From contig NZ_SLZZ01000016.1 of assembly GCF_004346165.1 (NCBI RefSeq), positions 1 through 64,000 of the forward strand: a stretch of DNA of 64,000 nt. Reading direction: 5' to 3'. Made by a program: the position numbers and the translations under genes. Shown here in pieces: positions 8,021 to 16,893 of the stretch. Origin of the DNA: Muricomes intestini (GTDB lineage Bacteria; Bacillota; Clostridia; Lachnospirales; Lachnospiraceae). The first letter of the stretch is position 1; every line of letters begins with the position of its first letter. The notes under the pieces are model-generated. The model did not search any database. It worked only from the letters and a program-made list of their open reading frames with translations, and was not told the origin of the DNA.

Positions 8021-10177
8021 TTACAAATGTAGTACCCTTTCTTTTATTTCCTGCGTCCGGCCCTGGTTCCAGAATTGTGTACCGATGTATCCGCAGGTTC
8101 TTCTTGCAACATTCATCGTATTTTGGTCACGGTTATGACAGCGGGGGCATTCCCAGATCAGTTTGCCATCCTCTGCAGCAATTTGAATCTCACCGTCAAA
8201 CCCACACTTTTGGCAGTAATCACTTTTTGTGTTAAGCTCTGCATACATAATGTTGTCATAAATGAATCGGATAACCTGTAAAACAGCCGGAATGTTATTT
8301 TGCATATTGGGAACCTCTACATAGCTGACTGCGCCCCCGGTAGATAATTCCTGAAATTGCGCCTCAAATTTTAATTTTGAAAAAGCATCAATTTCCTCTG
8401 TTACATTAACATGATAACTGTTTGTAATGTAACTCTTGTCTGTCACCCCTTCAATCATACCAAATCTTTTTTGCAGGCACTTTGCAAATTTGTAAGTAGT
8501 ACTTTCAATTGGAGAGCCATAAATGCTAAATCCAATATTCGTTTCTTCTTTCCATCTCTCACAGGCTTTATTCATATGCTTCATAACTTCCAGCGCAAAC
8601 GGGGTGGCCTCAGGGTCTGTATGAGATTTTCCTGTCATATATCTGACGCATTCGCACAAACCGGCATATCCCAATGAGATTGTAGAATACCCTCCATATA
8701 GCAGCTTGTCGATTTTCTCACCTTTTTTAAGTCTTGCAATAGCACCGTACTGCCAGAGAATCGGTGCCGCATCAGAAAGTGTTCCCTTTAGGCGTTCGTG
8801 GCGGCACATTAATGCGCGGTAGCAAAGCTCCAGCCGGTCATCGAATATCTTCCAGAATCTTTCCATATTTCCCCCGGAAGACAACGCCACATCAACCAAA
8901 TTGATTGTTACAACACCCTGATTAAATCTTCCGTAAAATTTATATCTGCCATTTTCATCTTTCCAGGGTCCCAGGGCACTGCGGCATCCCATAACAGGAA
9001 AGCAGTTTCCCTCTTTGAGCTCTTTCATCATTCTTTCGGAGATATAATCCGGCACCATTCTCTTTGCAGTACATTTTGCAGCAAGCTCAGTAAGGTAATA
9101 GAATCTGGAGCCTTCCATAATATTATCTTCTTCAAGAGCATAAATCAATTTCGGAAAAGCAGGAGTAATCCACACACCATCTTCATTTTTTACTCCCTGG
9201 TAGCGCTGCCGAAGCATCTCCTCAATAATCAGTGCCAGATCTTTCTTTTCCTGCTCGTCTTTTGCTTCATTCAGATACATGAAAATCGTAAGAAACGGAG
9301 CCTGCCCGTTTGTTGTCATCAATGTAATGATCTGATACTGTATAGTTTGGACGCCTTTCTTAATTTCATCATGAAGACGTTTCTCTGTAATTCTCGTAAT
9401 ATCCTCCTCAGAAACAGTCATGCCTAAAGATTCTATTTCTTCCAGAACTTCTTTTCTAATTTTGTCTCTTGAGACTTGAACAAACGGTGCAAGGTGTGTC
9501 AGGCTGATGCTCTGTCCCCCATACTGATTGCTGGCAACCTGTGCAATAATCTGAGTTGCAATATTGCACGCGGTAGAAAAACTATGGGGCTTTTCGATTA
9601 AGGTTTCACTGATTACCGTCCCATTTTGAAGCATATCCTCAAGATTAACCAGATCACAATTATGCATATGCTGAGCATAATAGTCGGCATCATGAAAATG
9701 AATAATGCCCTCCTTATCTGCCTCTATAATGTCTTCGGGCAGAAGCAGTCTTTTTGTAATGTCCTTACTGACTTCACCGGCCATATAATCACGCTGAACA
9801 CTGTTAACAACAGGATCCTTATTGGAGTTTTCTTCCATAACCTCCTCGTTGTTGCACTCTAGAAGTGTGAGGATGCGGTCATCCGTTGTATTTGCTTTCC
9901 TAATCAGTGAGCGCGAATAACGATATCTGACATACCGTCTTGCAACCTCAAATGCCCCCATTGCCATGATCTGGTTTTCCACCATATCCTGAACTTCCTC
10001 CACGGAAGCAGAACGATTCAATTTTGCACATTTATAATCAATATAGTCAGCAATCTCCGCTATTTGCTCCGGTGTAAGCTCCTGCCTTTCGACGGCAGAA
10101 TTGGCCTTTGTAACCGCAATGGCTATTTTACCAGCATTAAATGTTTCTTCAGATCCATTTCGTTTAATGATTTTCAT
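8021..10177 (-). CDS. nrdD: Anaerobic ribonucleoside-triphosphate reductase
   Basis: 718 residues, full length for class III ribonucleotide reductase, which makes dNTPs under anoxia. An N-terminal ATP-cone (MKIIKRNGSEETFNAGKI onward, about 1-95) indicates allosteric control. Near the C-terminus are zinc ligands CQKCG and CPRCH, then the glycyl radical site RTCGYIG with radical Gly696. AAGGA precedes the ATG. The divergent Crp/Fnr-type regulator upstream and a palindrome in the shared 137-base intergenic region point to regulated expression. Confidence 0.96.
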   Translation of the reverse strand: MKIIKRNGSEETFNAGKIAIAVTKANSAVERQELTPEQIAEIADYIDYKCAKLNRSASVEEVQDMVENQIMAMGAFEVARRYVRYRYSRSLIRKANTTDDRILTLLECNNEEVMEENSNKDPVVNSVQRDYMAGEVSKDITKRLLLPEDIIEADKEGIIHFHDADYYAQHMHNCDLVNLEDMLQNGTVISETLIEKPHSFSTACNIATQIIAQVASNQYGGQSISLTHLAPFVQVSRDKIRKEVLEEIESLGMTVSEEDITRITEKRLHDEIKKGVQTIQYQIITLMTTNGQAPFLTIFMYLNEAKDEQEKKDLALIIEEMLRQRYQGVKNEDGVWITPAFPKLIYALEEDNIMEGSRFYYLTELAAKCTAKRMVPDYISERMMKELKEGNCFPVMGCRSALGPWKDENGRYKFYGRFNQGVVTINLVDVALSSGGNMERFWKIFDDRLELCYRALMCRHERLKGTLSDAAPILWQYGAIARLKKGEKIDKLLYGGYSTISLGYAGLCECVRYMTGKSHTDPEATPFALEVMKHMNKACERWKEETNIGFSIYGSPIESTTYKFAKCLQKRFGMIEGVTDKSYITNSYHVNVTEEIDAFSKLKFEAQFQELSTGGAVSYVEVPNMQNNIPAVLQVIRFIYDNIMYAELNTKSDYCQKCGFDGEIQIAAEDGKLIWECPRCHNRDQNTMNVARRTCGYIGTQFWNQGRTQEIKERVLHL

Positions 10178-10270
10178 GTTACTTATCCTTTCTGTTTCTA
10201 AGTTTGCGACATTGTTTATTATAAATAATCTTGATTAAAAAAGCTGTTGCATAAATCACAATTTGTAGTA

Positions 10271-10294
10271 AAATATACTATATCTAGTATATTT
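10271..10294. promoter_or_regulatory. Perfect 10-bp palindrome between nrdD and the Crp/Fnr gene
   Basis: AAATATACTA, four bases (TATC), TAGTATATTT. The core ACTATATCTAGT resembles an NrdR box, the dyad found near ribonucleotide reductase genes in bacteria. A site for the adjacent Crp/Fnr regulator is also possible; it does not match TTGAT-N4-ATCAA. Only one clear box is seen, while NrdR usually uses two. Confidence 0.45.
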
Positions 10295-10314
10295 CAATAA
10301 ACAGGGGACTAAAT

Positions 10315-10965
10315 ATGCGAAAAGGGACAAAACATCTATATGCCGGCTTTAGATTAACAGCACTCGATATAAGTACAATTGTGGAGAACTATAAAAAGAA
10401 TATAAAGACCTTTAAAAAGAATGAAGTGATTATGCATACTTCCTGCAGGGAGGATTTATTAGGGGTAGTAATCAGAGGCACTGCCTATCTTGTAGGGGAA
10501 AACGAAGCTGCTCAGCGGGGAATCATTGAGTGCTTTGAAACAGGAGATTTATTTAGCAGGAAAATGCTGCTAAATCTCGCAGGGAATATTTTCTATATTA
10601 TTTCAAAATATCCCTGCGAAATTGCTTTAATAAATTATAATCAACTTGCTGACTGCTGCACAGAAAACCATCCGGACAGTACAAATATCCTAGATGATAT
10701 GCTGCACGGGTTTGAAAAGAAGATGTCTGCACACATCTATATCCTGCAGCAGCGAACAATAAGAGAGAAACTCTTGCTTTACTTTGGCTGTTTAAGCGAA
10801 AGATATAACGCCAATCATTTTATACTGCCGCTGCCATTTACCGATCTCGCCGATTATCTGTCTGTTGACAGAAGCGCCATGATGCGCGAAATAAAAAAAC
10901 TAAATCATGAACAGCTTATTAAAACAGAACGGAGAAATATCACCTTACTGCGGGCTGCAGAGTAA
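10315..10965 (+). CDS. Crp/Fnr-family transcriptional regulator
   Basis: 216 residues. A cyclic-nucleotide-type beta-barrel (about 20-110, with VIRGTAYLVGEN and IIECFETGDLF) is followed by a dimer helix and a winged helix (LPFTDLADYLSVDRSAMMREIKKL, about 175-200). No N-terminal cysteine cluster of the Fnr type is present; the two cysteines near residue 105 and 117 are not in a cluster motif. It is divergent from nrdDG and may control it; the effector is unknown. Confidence 0.85.
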   Translation: MRKGTKHLYAGFRLTALDISTIVENYKKNIKTFKKNEVIMHTSCREDLLGVVIRGTAYLVGENEAAQRGIIECFETGDLFSRKMLLNLAGNIFYIISKYPCEIALINYNQLADCCTENHPDSTNILDDMLHGFEKKMSAHIYILQQRTIREKLLLYFGCLSERYNANHFILPLPFTDLADYLSVDRSAMMREIKKLNHEQLIKTERRNITLLRAAE

Positions 10966-11002
10966 ATAATTATCTGTCATTCCATTCATTCTCTACTCTT
11001 TC

Positions 11003-11761
11003 TCACTGTTTATTTGAATCAATGATTTCCTTTAAAGTAACCTCCGGATTTCTCCACCTGTCACTACTTTTTTCATTTTTAACATGAATTGCATTTTGGG
11101 GGCACATATGAAGACAGGCGTAACACCCTTCACATTTCTGACTAAACTGCACGCTTTCTTTTACGGTGATATTCCCAGCCGGACAAACATTGGCGCATAT
11201 ACCATATTTTATGCATTTGTCATCTACAGTAAATTTTTCTGACATCTTTCCACTTACAATTCCCCTGTACAGTGGCTCACACATCTTTGTGACAGCTCTG
11301 GTCATAATCCCGGCAGGCATCTCTTTTTCTCTGCGGGCCTCAATATCAGCTAAAATAACAGCCAGATTTTCTTCAATTTTCTTCTTTGGTATCTTTTGCA
11401 CTTCTTTTTTAACATCAAAGTTATCCAGAAAATTGTCTACCATCAGCAGACAGTTCGTATAGTCAAATTGATACCCATTCTTTTTTGCTTCTCTCTGAAC
11501 ATACTTAAAGGGGTTTCCGGACATCATTCCGTAAGTTCCAACCGCAAAAAAATAATCCGACTTCATCTTTGCTCTGGACAGAAACTCTTGCACCATTTTG
11601 GGCGGCTCATTGGCATAAACCGGAAAAACAAGTCCTATGGCATCATCTTCATAATTTAAGTCTGTACATTTCATTTCCTGAGAAATGGATTTTAATTCAC
11701 CTCCGATTTTCTTTGCAACAGCCAGACTGTTTCCACTGGCTGTAAAATAGAATATTATCAT
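11003..11761 (-). CDS. EFR1-type flavodoxin/ferredoxin fusion protein
   Basis: 252 residues. The ATG at 11761 has AAGGAG eight bases upstream; a GTG at 11770 is less likely. The N-terminal flavodoxin-like domain has the phosphate loop FTASGNSLAVAKKI. The C-terminal part is ferredoxin-like: the second motif CEGCYACLHMCP is complete, but the first reads CIKYGICANVCP, so one of the usual four Cys is Tyr and that cluster may be altered. Such proteins are thought to move electrons in anaerobes; the partner is unknown. Divergent from a TetR gene, which probably controls it. Confidence 0.85.
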   Translation of the reverse strand: MIIFYFTASGNSLAVAKKIGGELKSISQEMKCTDLNYEDDAIGLVFPVYANEPPKMVQEFLSRAKMKSDYFFAVGTYGMMSGNPFKYVQREAKKNGYQFDYTNCLLMVDNFLDNFDVKKEVQKIPKKKIEENLAVILADIEARREKEMPAGIMTRAVTKMCEPLYRGIVSGKMSEKFTVDDKCIKYGICANVCPAGNITVKESVQFSQKCEGCYACLHMCPQNAIHVKNEKSSDRWRNPEVTLKEIIDSNKQ

Positions 11762-11818
11762 TACAATCACTCCTTATTGATTTAATCTTCTTTTTATGTT
11801 ATCATAACTACTCGCAGT

Positions 11819-11860
11819 GATACATGTGTTTCATCAAAACAAATGTATCACATGTGTGAT
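11819..11860. promoter_or_regulatory. Two tandem palindromes between the EFR1 and TetR genes
   Basis: GATACATGTGTTTC (11819-11832) and ATCACATGTGTGAT (11847-11860) share the core ACATGTGT with six-base arms around TG; the second is a perfect inverted repeat. They start 28 bases apart in the intergenic region of the divergent pair. They are good candidates for TetR-type operators controlling both genes. Confidence 0.5.
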
Positions 11861-11913
11861 GATTCGTCAATTATTATAGTCCCCGATGAAACAAAAAAGG
11901 AGATAATGTATCA

Positions 11914-12513
11914 ATGAAACAAATGACAGAATTGCAAAAGAAAAATGTATTAAGACAATCAAATAAAGAGTCAAATGCTCTTACAAGAGAATGCATAGAG
12001 TCTGCACTTGTACTACTAATGAAAGAACAATCCTTTTCAGAAATAACTATTACAGATATTATCAGGAAAGCAGGGGTATCCCGCGCTTCCTACTACAGAA
12101 ACTATTCTTCAAAGGAAGATATCCTTGAGAAATTCCTTCAGAAAATAACAATAGAATATTCAAATGCTCTCACCAAATATGATCCTTCAACTGAGAGCTT
12201 CGAATCATGGCTGGAACTTTTAAGCCGCACCCGAAAGCTTGCCCCCCAGTTTAAGCTTCTGCTTCAGGCCGGCTTTGGCGAAAAAATACTAGACCGGTTC
12301 ATTGCCCAGTGTAACAAGAGTAATAATGAATCAAATCCTTATTTATTTATTACAAACTGTTATACTGCCGGGGGAATCTATTCTGTTCTATCGCAATGGG
12401 TCTTAAGTGATATGGAGATTGCAGACAACACCATTGCCACAATCTGCTCAGACCTAATGATGCAAGGCCTAAAAAATCCCGTAAAATGTGCCCTTGTTGA
12501 AGACAACGATTAA
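11914..12513 (+). CDS. TetR/AcrR-family regulator
   Basis: 199 residues. The N-terminal helix-turn-helix shows the family pattern: SFSEITITDIIRKAGVSRAS followed by YYRNYSSKEDIL (about 42-72). The C-terminal ligand-binding domain is unassigned. GGAG lies 11 bases before the ATG. It is divergent from the EFR1-type gene with two palindromes between, the usual arrangement for a repressor of its neighbour and of itself. Confidence 0.9.
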   Translation: MKQMTELQKKNVLRQSNKESNALTRECIESALVLLMKEQSFSEITITDIIRKAGVSRASYYRNYSSKEDILEKFLQKITIEYSNALTKYDPSTESFESWLELLSRTRKLAPQFKLLLQAGFGEKILDRFIAQCNKSNNESNPYLFITNCYTAGGIYSVLSQWVLSDMEIADNTIATICSDLMMQGLKNPVKCALVEDND

Positions 12514-12837
12514 ATTACAGGACCTTTTTTTCACACCCAAGGGACCTCCTTATCATAAGCTGCTTTAAATAATTGTTGACAATAATCGGAATCCTCAAAC
12601 AGACTTCGCCCGTTTTACTAATAGCATTTTGTACGTATCCTATAACTCAAGTTTATAAAGAAACTTGTAATGCCACTAATATGACCGGCACAGTTAATTA
12701 TGATATGGTATTTCAAATGTGCTGGGATGCAATTAAAAATTAACGCTCCTATCCGGAGTGCTAATTTATTCACTTAACATAAACGAACGTTCGATTATGA
12801 AGGGCGCGTATTTTGATATGCAGAAATGGAGGTTAGA
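12514..12837. other. Intergenic region with a possible gene remnant and a CGAACGTTCG palindrome
   Basis: No complete gene. A stretch of about 36 codons without a stop ends in TAA at 12741 (last residues VNYDMVFQMCWDAIKN) but has no proper start and stops lie just upstream, so it may be a gene remnant. CGAACGTTCG at 12784-12793 is a perfect 10-bp palindrome 44 bases before the next ATG; it may be a TetR-type operator. It lacks the 4-base gap of a Gram-positive LexA box. Confidence 0.35.
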
Positions 12838-13044
12838 ATGAATTATAAAATTCCATTTTATAGTTTATTAACATTAGGTGTATTAGGAGGCATTGTATTC
12901 GGGCCCAGAATTATAAAGGGGCTGAAATTGAATCTTGTGAATGCTAAGCTGGGTTATTACGAAGAAGCGATAGAGGCGGGAAGTGAATCAACCGTGGAGA
13001 AAAAATATCGTAAAAAATATGCCCGCAAAAAGGAGCAGCTGTGA
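12838..13044 (+). CDS. Small single-pass membrane protein of unknown function
   Basis: 68 residues from the ATG at 12838, five bases after GGAGG. A hydrophobic segment (about 6-24, including LLTLGVLGGIVFGPRI) is followed by a strongly charged tail ending KKYRKKYARKKEQL. It looks like a small inner-membrane protein with a basic cytosolic tail. No family recognised. The stop is 24 bases from the 3' end of the convergent membrane protein gene. Confidence 0.5.
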   Translation: MNYKIPFYSLLTLGVLGGIVFGPRIIKGLKLNLVNAKLGYYEEAIEAGSESTVEKKYRKKYARKKEQL

Positions 13045-13068
13045 GGCTCTCTTCCACAGGAAATGACA

Positions 13069-13542
13069 TCATAAAAGCAGTTCCTTCCTATGATTTAAAT
13101 GAATGCCAATATGTCCGATGCCTAAAATTGCTACAGCAATTATCAGCAGAATATTTTTACCGTACACTCCCAACAAAAAGAATGCAGATACGGGAAGCGT
13201 GGCTCCGGCTACAGGTACTCCAAGTAAACTACTATAGAAATCCTTCATGGTCTTTTCACTTCTAAAATATCGAATCCAATAAACTTCATACAAAACCATC
13301 AGAACAGCCGCTGTGATTAACCACAGTGTCCAGGCAGACCACGGGTGAATGTTAAAATCACTGAAAATCAATGCCAAACAAGTAACCAGAACTTCGCCGG
13401 CACGCTCAAATATCAACAAAATTTTATTCTCATTCACAACATATCTCTCGTAATCCTTTGGTTGATTTTTCGTCCAAAAAATGTTTGGCACCGTCAGCAT
13501 AATTAAAAAAATTAGACCGACATATGAAAATCCAAAATGCAT
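13069..13542 (-). CDS. Multi-pass membrane protein of unknown function
   Basis: 157 residues with about four or five hydrophobic helices: an N-terminal one, one near 45-60 (VLVTCLALIF), one near 72-88, one near 112-128 and one at 130-148. A charged segment NQPKDYERYVVNENK lies after the first. GGAGG is eight bases before the ATG. It starts 107 bases after the patB-like stop and may be expressed with that operon or alone. No function can be assigned. Confidence 0.6.
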   Translation of the reverse strand: MHFGFSYVGLIFLIMLTVPNIFWTKNQPKDYERYVVNENKILLIFERAGEVLVTCLALIFSDFNIHPWSAWTLWLITAAVLMVLYEVYWIRYFRSEKTMKDFYSSLLGVPVAGATLPVSAFFLLGVYGKNILLIIAVAILGIGHIGIHLNHRKELLL

Positions 13543-13649
13543 AGCTTATCCCTCCGTGTATTATTATAGATATTAGTATATCACATATAAATTTCTCGGG
13601 CACCACCTCATATAAAATATACACGTCACCAAAAATGGAAACCAGAAAG

Positions 13650-14885
13650 CTACTTTGTTTTACAGTTTTTTCGTGCTTGCTTCCTTCTTTCTGTCAGCAG
13701 ACTGCATATTCTGCGCATCCCTTCTTCCAACACTGAACGAGGACAAGCCACATTCAGTCGGATATATGTATCTGAATTCTGGACGAACATGTTGCCGCCC
13801 TCCAAAAGCACACCAGCGCCTTCTGCAAAAAGCAGCGGGAGATTTTCGCCTTCCTCTACATATGCTCCGATATCCACCCAGCCGAGATATGTTGCCTCGG
13901 GAATCCGGAACACGGCCTCCAGCAGATGAGACGCCAGATAATCCTGTACAAACGCAAAATTTGCATCCAGATACTTTCTCAGTTCCATCAGCCAGTCATA
14001 CCCCCCCTGATAGGCGCCCAGAGCCCCCGCCAATGACAATGGATTCTCATCGAAATTATGCCATTTCAGCCAACATTTCCGCACCTTTTCATTTGGGATG
14101 ATGATATTGGAGAACTGCAGTCCTGCCGTATTAAATGTTTTGCTGGGAGCCATGCAGGTAATAATCTGGTCACTGTCAGGATACAGTTTTGCAAGAGGAG
14201 TATGTGTACATCCTGTCCGAATCAAATCACAATGAATTTCATCGGAAATAATCATGACCCCGTTTTCAAAACAAATCTCCGCTACCCTGTGCAGCTCCTC
14301 CTCACTCCAAATTCGTCCGGACGGATTATGCGGATTACAGAAAATGAATAGTTTTACTGCAGGATCTTCCGCTTTTCCCCTGAAATCCTCAAAGTCGATT
14401 TCATAATATCCGTCGTTTTTCTGATTCAATAAATCAGAGCAGACATATTCCACCTCGTTATGCTCTGCGGCATATTTAAAATACGCATAAGAAGGCGTCA
14501 TAATCAGAACTTTATCCTTTGGCCCGCAAATATACCCGGTCAATTCATACAGTGCAGGAATTACTCCGTGAGAAGTATACAGGTTTTCCTTCGGAAATGT
14601 CCAATCGTACAGCTTCTTTGTCCATGACAAAAACGTGTTGTAATATTCATCCCCAAAAATCCTCGTATAGCCGAAAATCTTCCTGTCAAGCCTTTGCCTG
14701 ATTGCGTCAGTAATACAGTCTGGTGCTGCAAATTCCATATCGGCAATCCACATACGAATAAATTCATCGTCTGTATAGGGAAACTTCAGCGTTTCATCTG
14801 CATGAAAGATATATTGCCTGAACCCATCTGTATTCATACAGCTTGTATGTTTGCGGTCAATAATTTCATCAAAATTATATTTCAT
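13650..14885 (-). CDS. MalY/PatB-type PLP aminotransferase (C-S lyase-like)
   Basis: 411 residues, fold-type I PLP enzyme. The cofactor lysine lies in APSKTFNTAGL (about 245). The SDEIHCDL segment (about 215) and NPHNPSGR (about 187) are family hallmarks. PatB/MalY enzymes mostly act as cystathionine beta-lyases or cysteine desulfhydrases, releasing an enamine that tautomerises to an imine. The RidA gene 20 bases upstream, which hydrolyses such intermediates, supports a lyase/deaminase role. Last gene of the minus-strand UxaA-ADH-RidA-PatB run. Confidence 0.9.
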   Translation of the reverse strand: MKYNFDEIIDRKHTSCMNTDGFRQYIFHADETLKFPYTDDEFIRMWIADMEFAAPDCITDAIRQRLDRKIFGYTRIFGDEYYNTFLSWTKKLYDWTFPKENLYTSHGVIPALYELTGYICGPKDKVLIMTPSYAYFKYAAEHNEVEYVCSDLLNQKNDGYYEIDFEDFRGKAEDPAVKLFIFCNPHNPSGRIWSEEELHRVAEICFENGVMIISDEIHCDLIRTGCTHTPLAKLYPDSDQIITCMAPSKTFNTAGLQFSNIIIPNEKVRKCWLKWHNFDENPLSLAGALGAYQGGYDWLMELRKYLDANFAFVQDYLASHLLEAVFRIPEATYLGWVDIGAYVEEGENLPLLFAEGAGVLLEGGNMFVQNSDTYIRLNVACPRSVLEEGMRRICSLLTERRKQARKNCKTK

Positions 14886-14904
14886 GATACTTGTACTCCT
14901 TCAG

Positions 14905-15285
14905 TTAATCGATATAAGCAATTGCTTCAATCTCAACCAATGCATCTTTCGGCAGTGTTGCTACCTCTACCGCGCTTCGGGACGGGTAGGCATTTTTTGA
15001 AAAAAACTTCTCATAAACTCCATTCATTGCACCAAAATTGTTCATGTCACTCAGAAATACGGTTGTCTTAATCACATTATCCATGGTACAGCCACTGGAC
15101 TCCAGAATGGAGCGGATATTTGTCAGCGACTTTTCCGTCTGTTCCTCCACGCTTTCCGGAAATGCGCCGCTCTCCATGTCAACCGGGAGCTGCCCGGAAA
15201 GAAAAATAAAATGGCCGGCCTGGTTCCCCTGAGAATATGGTCCGATTGCTGCTGGTGCTGCTAGTGTTGAAATAGTGTGTATCAT
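14905..15285 (-). CDS. ridA: RidA-family enamine/imine deaminase
   Basis: 126 residues. Family motifs include APAAIGPYSQG near the N-terminus, FLSGQLP, and the catalytic arginine in PSRSAVEVA (about 102) followed by LVEIEAIA. RidA hydrolyses 2-aminoacrylate and related imines to keto acids. AAGGAG precedes the ATG. The link with a PLP lyase downstream fits protection from the enamine it makes. Confidence 0.93.
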   Translation of the reverse strand: MIHTISTLAAPAAIGPYSQGNQAGHFIFLSGQLPVDMESGAFPESVEEQTEKSLTNIRSILESSGCTMDNVIKTTVFLSDMNNFGAMNGVYEKFFSKNAYPSRSAVEVATLPKDALVEIEAIAYID

Positions 15286-15327
15286 GATGTTCTCCTTCCT
15301 GTTCTTTCGCTTTATCCAAGAGACGTC

Positions 15328-16548
15328 CTATTTCTTCAGCGTCATAACTTTTTTGTATAACTGAATAAAGTCGTCCTTCGTTGTCATTCTCGCATTATTG
15401 GGCCGGTCGCCTCCCTCCATAGCATCATCGGCAAGTCGCTCCAGCCCGTCCTCTGTCACGCCGAATGACTCCAGCGGTTTGATCGGCATATCTTCCAACA
15501 ATTCATATACGCATTGTACCCCAACTTTTGCTGCCTCCCGCACAGACATTCCATAGGTATCCTCGCCAAAAAACCCTGCGATATCCGCATAGTGCTCCGG
15601 CCAGGCACCCATATTAAATTCCATAACAACCGGAAGACACAACGCATTTGCCACACCATGCGGCACATGGTACTGCGCCCCCAGCGGATGTGCCATGCAA
15701 TGGGAAATACCCAGACTTGCAGTGGTAAAAGCATATCCCGCAAGCATTGCCCCCATCATCATATCATACCGTGCATCCTTATCACTGTCTCCCCGGTAAA
15801 CCACAGGGCGGATCGCAGGAGCAATCAGTTTTATTGCCTGAACTGCAAGTGCATCGGAAATGGGCTCCGTACAGCGGGATGTGTACGCTTCAATCGCATG
15901 TGTCAGTGCATCCATCCCTGTTGCTGCCGTCACACTTGCCGGCAGAGAATAGGTCAGCTCCGGATCACAGATAGCCAGTGCCGGCATAATTCCAGTCCCG
16001 CCGACCGGCATTTTCCATGCCCTCTGACGGTCTGCAATGACTGCAAAGGGTGTACATTCACTTCCTGTTCCCGCCGCGGTAGGAATCGCAACAATCGGGA
16101 GAGGCGCTGCCGTAAACTTATCACAACCCTGATAATCCCTGATGCTTCCGCCGTTTGTAACGAGAATTGCCGCCGCTTTTGCCGGATCCATGGAGCTTCC
16201 GCCTCCAAGGCCGATTACCACATCTGAATCCTTTGCAAGTGCCACAATTTTGTCCACGGTTTCCACAGAAGAATCCGGCTTACACTCGTCGTAAACATCC
16301 AGTTTGATTCCCGCACCCGTGACCGACTGAATGATTTTATCTGCAATTCCAAATTTCACAAGTCCCTGGTCCGTGACAAGGGTTGCTTTTTTTACGCCTA
16401 ATTTTTTCAATTCTTCTCCAGTTCGTTTCGCAGCTCCGTTTCCAAAGAGAATGGCGCCGGAAGGAGCCCATGAAAAGATGGATTTTTTGTCTTTAAACAC
16501 GCTGTAATCCAGGCTACTTAAATTTAACATATAAATCAACGAGCTCAT
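15328..16548 (-). CDS. Iron-containing alcohol dehydrogenase
   Basis: 406 residues from the ATG at 16548. The start is uncertain: TTG at 16599 and ATG at 16530 are alternatives and none has a good ribosome binding site. Family III ADH: nucleotide-binding GLGGGSSMDPAKAAA (about 118) and metal ligands in the helix region CMAHPLGAQYHVPHG, giving the His-x13-His type pair. These enzymes reduce aldehydes or oxidise alcohols with NAD(P). Set within a sugar-acid-like catabolic cluster, it may handle a hydroxy-acid or aldehyde product; the substrate is not visible. Confidence 0.88.
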   Translation of the reverse strand: MSSLIYMLNLSSLDYSVFKDKKSIFSWAPSGAILFGNGAAKRTGEELKKLGVKKATLVTDQGLVKFGIADKIIQSVTGAGIKLDVYDECKPDSSVETVDKIVALAKDSDVVIGLGGGSSMDPAKAAAILVTNGGSIRDYQGCDKFTAAPLPIVAIPTAAGTGSECTPFAVIADRQRAWKMPVGGTGIMPALAICDPELTYSLPASVTAATGMDALTHAIEAYTSRCTEPISDALAVQAIKLIAPAIRPVVYRGDSDKDARYDMMMGAMLAGYAFTTASLGISHCMAHPLGAQYHVPHGVANALCLPVVMEFNMGAWPEHYADIAGFFGEDTYGMSVREAAKVGVQCVYELLEDMPIKPLESFGVTEDGLERLADDAMEGGDRPNNARMTTKDDFIQLYKKVMTLKK

Positions 16549-16893
16549 GATTTCGATGTAATCATTGTAAAAAATCTCTATTAAATTATCTATTGGCAAA
16601 AGAGCAAGAAATGTTTGCGTATTTTATTCACATTTGACAGCTTTTCACTTTATGAATCTTATATTTCGCCTTTTATTTCATTCTTGCTTCAGAATGCCCT
16701 GTAAAATCTTTGCGCTTATTGTTCTTGTTATCTTGTTTCACCATTTGCAAATATGTTTTCAATTTTTGAAACTATATAAGAAAGGCACAAAAAACTGCTG
16801 CAAACTTCTACATTCGCAACAGTCTTTGTAAAACTTGTTTTAATTAAAAATAATCTTCTGCCATTCGTCTTGAGTTATGCAATAGCGCGTATA
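16549..16893. other. 345-base gap between the dehydratase and alcohol dehydrogenase genes
   Basis: No gene seen. On the minus strand it is the upstream region of the alcohol dehydrogenase. TTTCAATTTTTGAAA (16757-16771) is a near-palindrome, and GAATCTTATATTTC (16656-16669 region) recurs upstream of the DapA-like gene at about 24645-24658, suggesting a shared control element. Confidence 0.4.

Noticed and set aside
12784-12793. LexA/SOS box
   Set aside because: CGAACGTTCG lacks the four-base gap of the Gram-positive CGAAC-N4-GTTCG box.
15514-16227. 237-codon ORF opposite the iron alcohol dehydrogenase
   Set aside because: Antisense shadow with abnormal Cys/His/Arg content; the minus-strand gene is a clear family member.
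16549-16893. Sigma-54 (-24/-12) promoter for the alcohol dehydrogenase
   Set aside because: A GG-N10-GC pair occurs by eye but the surrounding bases do not fit TGGCAC-N5-TTGC, and the nearby PrpR-like regulator lacks the ATPase needed for such promoters.
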